A DNA stretch of 64,000 bases from assembly GCF_003344965.1 (NCBI RefSeq), contig NZ_CP031194.1:7502001-7566000 (forward strand). The letters are read 5' to 3'. The notes under the pieces were generated by a model. The model did no database searches and was not told where the DNA came from. It worked only from the letters and a program-made list of their open reading frames with translations. Both the position numbers and the translations under genes were made by a program. Shown piece after piece: positions 17,379-24,447 of the stretch (position 1 is its first letter; each line of letters starts with the position of its first letter). This stretch comes from Streptomyces paludis (lineage in GTDB: Bacteria; Actinomycetota; Actinomycetes; Streptomycetales; Streptomycetaceae).

Positions 17379-17582
17379 ATGACTCCCGAAGAGAGGATCG
17401 CGGCTCTGCGCGACTCCGGGTTCCCGGTGGACACGCTCTCCGCCGATCAGCAGGCGGTCCTGCGGCAGCTCGACGACGCCGAGGTGGCCGTCCTCGTGTC
17501 GGTCAGAGCACGGCTGGAGGCCGAGGACCCCGAGGTCCGGGCGCACTCCGGCGAACCGATCATCGGCGGTGTCCTGTTCTGA
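17379..17582 (+). CDS. Putative RiPP precursor peptide 2
   Basis: A 67-residue paralogue of precursor 1 with a strong AAGGAGAGGGAAGC ribosome site. Shared leader features are IAALRDSGFPVDTL, VLRQLDDAEVAVLVSVRARL and EVRAH; the tail SGEPIIGGVLF ends in Phe and has no cysteine, serine cluster or other aromatic. Small size, tandem position, conserved N-terminal two-thirds and divergent end are what precursor families look like. An alternative is that one or both act as peptide chaperones or scaffolds rather than substrates. The product cannot be a cysteine-thioether sactipeptide, because there is no Cys. Confidence 0.7.
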   Translation: MTPEERIAALRDSGFPVDTLSADQQAVLRQLDDAEVAVLVSVRARLEAEDPEVRAHSGEPIIGGVLF

Positions 17583-17686
17583 TCTGAGCGGACAGGCCGG
17601 TTCCGGATGGCGGATTCGTGGTCCGAACCTCGCGGGCCGGGTTTCCGGTCCGCGACCGGCTCGTGTCCTGGGCGGAGGGAGAACCC

Positions 17687-20600
17687 ATGGCTTCGGCCTG
17701 CCCCGGTTGCCACACGCGCACCGCGCCCGGCGCGCGCTTCTGCTCGTCCTGCGGTCACGCCCTGCCCGCCGCACCTGCCCCCGTCCCCGCCGTCGGCACG
17801 GGACGCGAGCAGGTGGCCTCCCGGCGCACCGTGACCGTGCTGTTCTGCGACATGACGGGTTCGACCGCGCTCAGCGAGTGGCTCGACCCGGAGGCCCTGC
17901 GCCATGTGATGCTGCGTTACTTCACCCGGATGCGGGCCTGCGTCGAGGACCACGGCGGCACGGTTGAGAAGTTCATCGGCGACGCTGTGATGGCCGTGTT
18001 CGGCGTACCCCTCACCCACGAGGACGACCCCCTGCGCGCCGTGCGGGCTGCCCTGGACATGCGTGACTCGCTGGACGACCTCAACGCCGAACTCCGGCGC
18101 GAACTGGGCACCGCCGTGGCCGTGCGCATCGGCGTGGAGACCGGCGAGGTCGTCGCCACCGTCGTACCTGGCGCCGACCAGGCGCTGGTCTCCGGGGAGA
18201 CCGTCAATGTGGCGGCGCGCCTCGAACAGCACGCGCCGCCCGGCCAGATACTCGTCGGCGCGGTCACCCGGGCCCTGGTGGGGCCGGCGGTGGAGGCCGA
18301 ACCCGTCGCGGCGCTGAGCGTCAAGGGCAAGTCGCGGCCCGTCCACGCCTGGCGGGTCGTCCGCGCCGTCGAACGTCCCGCCACGATGCTGCGCGGCACC
18401 GACTCGGCGCTTGTGGACCGTACGGCCGAACTTGACGCGCTGCTCGCCCTGCACCGCCGTACCGGACGCGACCGCGCGGGCCGGCTGGTCACACTGCTGG
18501 GCGACCCCGGCGTCGGCAAGTCCCGGCTGGCGCGTGCCTACGGCCGGGAGGCGGTACGGCAGGGCGCGCTGGTCGCCGGCACCGACTGCCCGCCCTACGG
18601 CAGCCCGGGCCCGTACGCGCCGCTCGCCGCCCTGCTGGAAGGTCTGGCACCGGGGCTGCCGGACGACGGCGGGTCGTTCCGCGATCGGGTCGCCGCCCTG
18701 CTGGGTCCTGTCCGGAGTTCCCGCGCGACGCCGCAGGGGAACTCCGGACAGGATGTGGGCGGGCGAGAGGCCGCAGGTGCCGCCGCGGCCCTGCTGGACC
18801 GGCTGCGGCGCGGCGAAGCGCCCGGCACCGGGACCGAAGAAGTGCACCTGGCCCTGCTCGGGCTGCTGACGGCCCTCGGCCGGGACCGTACCGTCGTCGC
18901 CGTTCTCGACGATATCCACTACGCGGCGCCCGCCCTGCTGGACGCCGTCGCCCATCTCGCCACCGGGCTGACGGGCGCGCGGGTCCTGCTGGTCTGTCTC
19001 GCCCGGCCCGAACTGCTCGACCACGCACCGGAGTGGAGCGAGCCCGCGCCGACCGCCACCGTGCTCCCCGTCCCGCCCCTGCCCAAGGCTGACTGCCAGG
19101 ACCTGGTGGTCCGGCTGCGCTCCCTCGCGGGCGGTACCGCCGACGATCTCGTACTGCATCTGGCCCAGGGCTCCTGCGGTTCCGCTGCCGTACCCGACGC
19201 CATCACCGCGCGCATTGCCGAACGTGCCGAGGGAAACCCGCTGTTCGTGGAGCAGATGGTCGCGATGGAACGCGAGGGCGGTGACCTCGAATCCGTACCG
19301 CTCTCCCTGCGCGGCCTCGTGGCCGCCCGGCTGGACCGGCTGCCGCCGGAGGAACGCGAACTGCTCGGCTGCGCCTCCGTCGTGGGCCGCGAGTTCCCGC
19401 TCGACCAGCTCCGTGTGGTGCGGGCCGGCGAGCAGGCCGCCCCGCCGGGCGAGGACGGGCGGACGGCGCCGGAAGAGTTGCTGGCCGCGCTGGTCTCGCG
19501 GCGGATCGTGGAGCCCCTCGCCGCCTCCGGCGGCACTCACCCCGGTGGGGCGCCCGAGACCCCGGAGACCCTGCCGGAGCCCGGTGGTCACCGCTTCGCC
19601 AGCCCGCTGATCCAGGAAGTCGTCTACGCAGGGCTGTCCCGGCGGCTGCGTGCCGAGCGCCACGAACGGCTGGCGGCCTGGCTGCTGGCGGACGGCGTCA
19701 CCGCGTCCCCCGGAACCCCGCCGTCGCCTCCGCCGCCCCCCGACCACACCACTGCGGGCGGGCACCTGGAGCGCGCCTTCTGGCACCGGCGCGGCCTGGG
19801 CCTGCTCGACCCCGTCGCCCGCCGCACCGGAGCCGCCGCCGTCGCCCACCTCACCGCCGCGGGAGCGGCGGCCCTGGCCAGGGGCGAGGTGGGCTGGGCC
19901 ATGGACCTGCTGCGGCGTGCCCGCGCCGTGGACGACGTGTGCCCGGCCGGCGGCGACCGGGACGGGGCCACCGTGCCGGGGCCGGGAGGCGGTGCGGCGG
20001 CCGCAGTCCGGCTGCGGCTGCGCACCGCCCTCGCCGAGGCACACCTCGCCACCGGCCACACCGAACGCGCACTCACCGCCTTCCACGCCGTCCACGAGGA
20101 GGCCGTACGGACCGGTGACCAGGCCACCGCCGCCCGCGTGCGGCTCCAACTCGCCTACCTGGAACCGGGTGCACCGGGCTTCGGTACAGCGCTGGACGCT
20201 GCCCGCGAGTCGCTGGCCCCCCTCACCGAGGCGGGCGACGACCTCGGGCTCGCCCGCGCCCGGCTGCGGATCGGCCAGGCCCACCAGAGCGAGGGCCGCC
20301 ACGCACGCGCCGTCACCGACTTCACCGCCGCCCTCCATCACGCGGCCCGCGCCGACGCCGAACTCGAACGCGCCGGTACGGTGGGCGCGTTCGGAGTCTC
20401 GCTGTGGCTGGGGCCCGAGCCGGTACCGGCCGCCCTGCGCCGCTGCGAGGAACTGCTCGCCACCGACCTGGACGGTCGGCGCATGGCGCGGGCCGCGCTG
20501 TTGTGCCCGATGGCCGTGCTGCTCGCCACGCGGCGCCGGTTCGAGGAGGCTCGCGAACAGCTCGTCCTCGCCTCGCGCACCCTGCACGACTTCGGCCACG

Positions 20601-21151
20601 CGTTCGCCGCACCGGCTGTCACCGTCTTCGCCGCCACCGTGGAGTGCCTCGACGGACGCCGGGACTCCGCCGAGGCGATGCTGCGCGGCGCACGTACCGA
20701 CCTCGCCAGGCTCGGCGACACCCCCCTGCTCGCCACCGCCACCCGCGACCTCGTCCGCGTCCTGCTGGAACAGGGCCGCGCGGCCGAGGCACGCGATCTG
20801 CTGGCACCGGCGGAGGGCGACCTGATGGCCGTCGCGGAACTGCACGCCCTGCACGGCCGGTTGCTGGCCCTGACGGGCGACGGAGCAGCCGCGACCGCCC
20901 ATCTGCGGCGGGCGCTCGACGCGGCCCGTACGACCGAGTCCCCGCTCTGCCTCGCCGACGTCGAACTGGATCTCGCCCACGCGCTTGCCGACCTGGCGGA
21001 CCCGGACGGCCCGCCGCCGCCCGCCGCGCGCGCCCATGCCACTGCCGCGCACCGCCGCTACCGGGCCAAGGGCCATCTCGTCGGAGCGGCCCGTGCGCGC
21101 CTGCTGCGGGGGTCCTCCGCCGGCCGGACCGGACCGGAGCCCGCACCGTGA
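17687..21151 (+). CDS. Zinc ribbon-class III nucleotidyl cyclase-AAA ATPase-TPR signalling protein
   Basis: A 1154-residue multidomain protein. Residues 5-22 form a zinc ribbon (CPGC..CSSC). Residues about 45-210 are a class III adenylate/guanylate cyclase homology domain with both metal aspartates (FCDMTGST, Asp55; KFIGDAVMAVF, Asp99) and the NVAARLE transition-state Asn/Arg, so it looks catalytically competent. An AAA ATPase follows (Walker A GDPGVGKS, Walker B VVAVLDDIHYA), then a long TPR-like helical C-terminus; no HTH is present at the end. Such proteins couple cNMP synthesis to an NTP-driven switch. GGCGGAGGGAG precedes ATG 17687. It overlaps the protease gene by GTGA. A 17-bp inverted repeat interrupts the ATPase-coding region at 18706-18753. 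Confidence 0.85.
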   Translation: MASACPGCHTRTAPGARFCSSCGHALPAAPAPVPAVGTGREQVASRRTVTVLFCDMTGSTALSEWLDPEALRHVMLRYFTRMRACVEDHGGTVEKFIGDAVMAVFGVPLTHEDDPLRAVRAALDMRDSLDDLNAELRRELGTAVAVRIGVETGEVVATVVPGADQALVSGETVNVAARLEQHAPPGQILVGAVTRALVGPAVEAEPVAALSVKGKSRPVHAWRVVRAVERPATMLRGTDSALVDRTAELDALLALHRRTGRDRAGRLVTLLGDPGVGKSRLARAYGREAVRQGALVAGTDCPPYGSPGPYAPLAALLEGLAPGLPDDGGSFRDRVAALLGPVRSSRATPQGNSGQDVGGREAAGAAAALLDRLRRGEAPGTGTEEVHLALLGLLTALGRDRTVVAVLDDIHYAAPALLDAVAHLATGLTGARVLLVCLARPELLDHAPEWSEPAPTATVLPVPPLPKADCQDLVVRLRSLAGGTADDLVLHLAQGSCGSAAVPDAITARIAERAEGNPLFVEQMVAMEREGGDLESVPLSLRGLVAARLDRLPPEERELLGCASVVGREFPLDQLRVVRAGEQAAPPGEDGRTAPEELLAALVSRRIVEPLAASGGTHPGGAPETPETLPEPGGHRFASPLIQEVVYAGLSRRLRAERHERLAAWLLADGVTASPGTPPSPPPPPDHTTAGGHLERAFWHRRGLGLLDPVARRTGAAAVAHLTAAGAAALARGEVGWAMDLLRRARAVDDVCPAGGDRDGATVPGPGGGAAAAVRLRLRTALAEAHLATGHTERALTAFHAVHEEAVRTGDQATAARVRLQLAYLEPGAPGFGTALDAARESLAPLTEAGDDLGLARARLRIGQAHQSEGRHARAVTDFTAALHHAARADAELERAGTVGAFGVSLWLGPEPVPAALRRCEELLATDLDGRRMARAALLCPMAVLLATRRRFEEAREQLVLASRTLHDFGHAFAAPAVTVFAATVECLDGRRDSAEAMLRGARTDLARLGDTPLLATATRDLVRVLLEQGRAAEARDLLAPAEGDLMAVAELHALHGRLLALTGDGAAATAHLRRALDAARTTESPLCLADVELDLAHALADLADPDGPPPPAARAHATAAHRRYRAKGHLVGAARARLLRGSSAGRTGPEPAP
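18706..18753. repeat. Perfect 17-bp inverted repeat inside the cyclase/ATPase gene
   Basis: TCCTGTCCGGAGTTCCC (18706-18722) and its exact reverse complement (18737-18753) enclose a 14-base loop. The stretch encodes a Ser/Arg/Gln-rich linker between Walker A and Walker B and keeps the frame. A perfect hairpin this long in coding DNA suggests either a small palindromic insertion or an mRNA structure. Confidence 0.75.
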
Positions 21152-21969
21152 CCGGGACCCCCGCGCTCACCTGGACCCTCGTGGGCCGCACACCGGCCGA
21201 GATCACGCTGTCCACCAACTGGCCCCGGCGGGTCACCGCCGACCAGGCGTGGGGCGGCTCGACCGGCACGGGCGTACGGGTGTGCGTGGTGGACAGCGGA
21301 GTCGAGGACGGTCACCCCCTCGTCGGCCGGGTCGCCTCCGCCCATGTGGTGCGCCGTGACACCGAGGGGGTCCAGCGGGTCGTGCCCGACACAGAGGGCG
21401 ACGCCTGCGGCCACGGCACCGCCTGCGCAGGCATCGTTCGCTCCGTCGCGCCCGACTGCGAACTTCACAGTGTCCGCGTCCTGGACTCGGGCTTCACCGG
21501 CTCCGGCGACGCGCTGATCACCGGCGTCCGCTGGGCGCTCGAACAGCGCTTCGACATCCTCAACCTGAGCCTGTCCACCACCCGGCGCGGCTTCGCCGAG
21601 CAACTGCGCGAACTGGCCGACCACGCCTACTTCCGCGGCACGATCCTCGTCGCCTCTGCCCACAACATGCCCGTCGAGAGTTTCCCCTGGCGGTTTGCGT
21701 CGGTCCTGTCGGTGGGCAGTCACCAGGACGACAACCCCGGGACCGTGCTCTACAACCCCGTCCCACCCGTCGAGTTCTTCGCCCGGGGTTCCCGCGTCCC
21801 AGTGGCCTGGCCCGGTGGCGGCACATCCGTCTGTACCGGCAACAGCTTCGCCGCGCCGCATGTCACGGGCCGCTGCGCACTCATTCTTGCGAAGCACCCC
21901 GATCTGAAGCCCTTCCAGGTCAAGGATCTGCTCATGCTCACCTCGGACAACGTGCGAGGACAACGATGA
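21148..21969 (+). CDS. Cytoplasmic S8 (subtilisin-like) serine protease, candidate leader peptidase
   Basis: A 273-residue subtilisin-fold protease with the full triad: Asp49 (VCVVDSGVEDGHP), His89 (CGHGTACAGI), Ser233 (TGNSFAAPHVTG) and oxyanion Asn173. It lacks a signal peptide and a propeptide, so it should act in the cytoplasm, as expected for an enzyme that trims modified precursor peptides. The Ser loop reads GNS instead of the usual GTS. The GTG start overlaps the cyclase stop (GTGA), and its stop overlaps the GAF gene (ATGA), so the three are translated as a unit. Long upstream readings of the same frame are shadows of the cyclase gene. Confidence 0.88.
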   Translation: MTGTPALTWTLVGRTPAEITLSTNWPRRVTADQAWGGSTGTGVRVCVVDSGVEDGHPLVGRVASAHVVRRDTEGVQRVVPDTEGDACGHGTACAGIVRSVAPDCELHSVRVLDSGFTGSGDALITGVRWALEQRFDILNLSLSTTRRGFAEQLRELADHAYFRGTILVASAHNMPVESFPWRFASVLSVGSHQDDNPGTVLYNPVPPVEFFARGSRVPVAWPGGGTSVCTGNSFAAPHVTGRCALILAKHPDLKPFQVKDLLMLTSDNVRGQR

Positions 21970-22622
21970 ACGACAACGGCTCCCTGCTGCCCGGCCACCC
22001 GGACGGCGCCACCCCCGAGGACGACGGCCTCACCGAGGTCCACCGGCGGATGCTCACCTCCGTGGTGGAGGTCGCCCGGGCGATCTTCGAGGCCCAGGCC
22101 GGCTCGATCTTCCTGCTCGACGAGGAGCGCGACGAACTGGTTTTCGCCGCCGTCTCGGGCCGGGGCGAGGATTTCCTCGTCGGCCGACGCTTCCCCGCCT
22201 CGAAGGGCATCGCGGGGTGGGTGGTCCGCTCACGGCAGCCCATCACAGTGGACGACGTATCGCGGCAGGGGACGTTCGCCCATGACGTGGCCGAGGCGAC
22301 CCAGTACGTGCCGACCGCTCTGATGGCCGCGCCGCTGTTGTGCGGGGAACGGGTGCTCGGTGTGCTGGAGGTCCTGGATCGCAATCCCGCAATGCGCACC
22401 TCCCTGGCGGGCATGGATCTGCTCGCTCTCTTCGCCGGCCAGGCGGCGCTGGCCCTGGAGCTGACGGAGCGCCACCGGGACCGGGCGCGGACCGCGGCTC
22501 CGCCGCCCCCGGGGCACCCGGCACCTCTGTCGGAACTGGCGGCGGTCCTGGACGGGCTGCCCGGCGAACGTACCGATGCCGGCCGCCGGCTCGTCGACGC
22601 CCTGCGGGACATCCTGGCCTGA
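21966..22622 (+). CDS. GAF-domain sensor protein
   Basis: A 218-residue single GAF domain (about 25-165: SVVEVARAIFEAQAGSIFLLDEERDELVF, PASKGIAGWVVRSRQPITVDDV, LGVLEVLDR) with a Pro-rich spacer and a short helical tail. GAF domains bind cyclic nucleotides, haem, or small aromatics. Placed in one operon with a cyclase homologue, a cNMP-binding role is an obvious hypothesis but is not shown by any residue pattern I can verify. No output domain (kinase, phosphatase, HTH) is attached. It starts by ATGA overlap and is the last gene of the operon, followed by a hairpin. Confidence 0.83.
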   Translation: MNDNGSLLPGHPDGATPEDDGLTEVHRRMLTSVVEVARAIFEAQAGSIFLLDEERDELVFAAVSGRGEDFLVGRRFPASKGIAGWVVRSRQPITVDDVSRQGTFAHDVAEATQYVPTALMAAPLLCGERVLGVLEVLDRNPAMRTSLAGMDLLALFAGQAALALELTERHRDRARTAAPPPPGHPAPLSELAAVLDGLPGERTDAGRRLVDALRDILA

Positions 22623-22669
22623 GGCTCGGGCGGCGTCCGGGAGCAGGGCGCCGTCCGCTGGTAGCGCGA

Positions 22670-22707
22670 GGGGCGCCCGACCGGCCGAAAGCCCGGTCCG
22701 GCGCCCC
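22670..22707. terminator. Stem-loop ending the peptide operon
   Basis: GGGGCGCCCGACCGG / CCGGTCCGGCGCCCC, a 15-bp stem with one mismatch and an 8-base loop, 47 bases after the GAF gene. Confidence 0.6.
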
Positions 22708-22795
22708 TATGGGATCGCTGCTGGAGCCTCTCGCGTTCCGGATGTGACGAAGTCACCCGGTGGACGAGGCCGGCGGATCGGCCGACGTGTCGACG

Positions 22796-23167
22796 TCACG
22801 GGTTTCCGGACCGATCCCGGCCCCCGATCGCCAGGAAGCAGAGGGCGGGCGTGATCACCGCGGCGGCGACGCCGTACCAGATGGAGAAGTTCCGGCGGCC
22901 GATCCGCTGGGAGAGCATCCCGTAGCGCGGCGCCGCCGCCGCGTTGAACACCCCCGCCACCAGTAACGCCATAGCGATCCCCTTGCTGCTCACCGGTGTG
23001 TCGCCGGTGGCCAGGACGATGGGGAGATGGGCGACGGAGATATTCACCGGGAACCAGAAGCCGGACGTCAGGACGAAGACCTGGAGCATGTCGCGCCGGT
23101 ACCGGCCGGCGAGCAGTTCCACCAGCGGCGCGCGGGCCGCCGCGCCGTTGTCCGCGGCCTGGCGCTC
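22796..23167 (-). pseudogene. Remnant of an MFS (metabolite:H+ symporter-type) transporter
   Basis: The minus-strand frame open from 23167 to 22796 encodes ERQAADNGAAARAPLVELL, then GRYRRDMLQVFVLTSGFWFPVN, SKGIAMALLVAGVFNAAAAP and RIGRRNFSIWYGVAAAVITP. These fit the central cytoplasmic loop and the following two or three membrane segments of an MFS transporter. Both flanks are missing: an in-frame stop lies just upstream, there is no credible start, and the frame ends after about 124 codons. It looks like an internal fragment left by deletion, between the peptide operon and the epoxide hydrolase. A short functional protein is unlikely. Confidence 0.65.
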
Positions 23168-23246
23168 TCACACCTCGGAGTCCTCGACCGGAGAGACTGC
23201 TGTCGGCCGGTGCGACGATCTCACCGGTGCCGGACAAGGCGGAGCC

Positions 23247-23456
23247 ATGAGCCGCGACCACGCCGAGGAGTGCCTCTGTCCTGAGCACCCGGTGGTCGGT
23301 GTGTTCGGCTCGATGGCCGGTGTGGCCACGGTCGGCATGGTGCTGCTGATGCTCACCACCTCCGTCGCCGGGGTGGTCTTCTTCGCCCGCGACCCGGACC
23401 CGGCCCGCGGCAAGGTGTGGCAGACCCGGACCGCCCGGTTCAGGCGCAGGCCCTGA
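23247..23456 (+). CDS. Small single-pass membrane protein, unknown function
   Basis: A 69-residue predicted protein: an N-terminal Cys-containing stretch (AEECLCPEHP), one hydrophobic segment at about 18-46 (VVGVFGSMAGVATVGMVLLMLTTSVAGVVFF) and an Arg/Lys-rich tail, which implies N-outside/C-inside topology. The ribosome site is modest (GGCGGAG). Its last 17 bases overlap the convergent epoxide-hydrolase gene. No family was recognised. It could be a stray frame, although the compact hydrophobic segment with flanking charges argues for a real gene. Confidence 0.45.
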   Translation: MSRDHAEECLCPEHPVVGVFGSMAGVATVGMVLLMLTTSVAGVVFFARDPDPARGKVWQTRTARFRRRP

Positions 23457-24402
23457 GGAACGCGACGAGCGCCGCGTTCACCTCGTCCGGGCGCTCCTGC
23501 TGGGTCCAGTGGCCGCAGCCCGCCAGCTCCACCGGCGGACGTGTCAGGCCGGGCATCAGCGCGGGAAGCCGCGCGATGAGTTCGGGGGTGCCGGGGAAGG
23601 CGGGTACGGCGTCGCGGTCGCCGTACAGGTACAGGGCGGGCCGGGTGACGACGGCGCCGTGCCAGGGAGCGGTCAGCTCCCAGTTGCGGTCCAGATTGCG
23701 GTACCAGTTGAGCGCCCCGGTGAAGCCCCGGGAGAAACTCTCCGTCAGGGCGTCGAGATCGTCCTCGGTCAGCCACTCGGGCAGCACCTCCGGGTCCGGC
23801 ATGTCCGCGAGCCAGCCCTGCCCGGCCCGGACCAGCGGCTGCTTGATCTCGCCGGAGTACGGTGCCGATCCGGACGCCGAGTAGAGGAACTTGCGCAGGG
23901 TGGTGCGCACGTCCTTGCCGAACTCGGCGTCGGCGATCCCCGGGCGGTTGAAGTAGTTCCAGTAGAAACGGCCGCCGAACCTCTGCTCCATGGCGGCCAG
24001 CGGCGGCCTCGTCCCCCGGAAGGGCGGCGGCACACTCAGCCCGGCCACCCCGAGCACCAGGTCCGGCCGCAGCAGCGCGGTGTGCCAGGCGACCGGCGCG
24101 CCCCAGTCGTGGCCGACGACATACGCCTGCTTCTCGCCCAGCGCCGCGATCAGCGCGACGACATCGCCGACGAGGTGGAGGATGCTGTACGCCCCGACAT
24201 CGTCGGGATGGTCGCTGCTGCCGTATCCGCGCTGGTCGGGGGCGACGACACGGTAGCCGGCGGCGGTCAGCGGGCCGAACTGGCGGTGCCACGAGTGCCA
24301 GGACTCGGGGAAGCCGTGCAGCAGCACGACCAGCGGGCCCTCGCCCTGCTCGGCGATATGCAGACGGACGCCGTTCACCTCGACCATGCGATGCTCGACC
24401 AT
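23440..24402 (-). CDS. Alpha/beta-hydrolase, epoxide-hydrolase-like
   Basis: A 320-residue alpha/beta-hydrolase with epoxide-hydrolase hallmarks: oxyanion HGFPESWHSW, DQRGYGSSD, and nucleophile elbow VVGHDWGAPVAW with Asp rather than Ser. There is a cap region with Tyr-rich sequence (FYWNYFNRPG) and the catalytic His in GCGHWTQQERPDEVN. It would convert epoxides to diols in the cytoplasm. A start at 24402 or the second ATG at 24387 are both possible; neither has a strong ribosome site. It is adjacent to, and on the same strand as, the nitrate-reductase fusion but 45 bases downstream, so co-transcription is possible. Confidence 0.85.
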   Translation of the reverse strand: MVEHRMVEVNGVRLHIAEQGEGPLVVLLHGFPESWHSWHRQFGPLTAAGYRVVAPDQRGYGSSDHPDDVGAYSILHLVGDVVALIAALGEKQAYVVGHDWGAPVAWHTALLRPDLVLGVAGLSVPPPFRGTRPPLAAMEQRFGGRFYWNYFNRPGIADAEFGKDVRTTLRKFLYSASGSAPYSGEIKQPLVRAGQGWLADMPDPEVLPEWLTEDDLDALTESFSRGFTGALNWYRNLDRNWELTAPWHGAVVTRPALYLYGDRDAVPAFPGTPELIARLPALMPGLTRPPVELAGCGHWTQQERPDEVNAALVAFLRACA

Positions 24403-24447
24403 GCCCCGAGCGTACGTGCCGGACGTCCCGCCGGCACTGTCAGGCCG

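Noticed and set aside
12652..17582. Sactipeptide (Cys-to-alpha-carbon thioether) pathway
   Set aside because: Neither precursor candidate contains cysteine, so the thioether chemistry is impossible on them.
17447..21076. A 1209-codon minus-strand frame opposite the cyclase gene
   Set aside because: Antisense shadow; the plus strand has all catalytic motifs and good starts.
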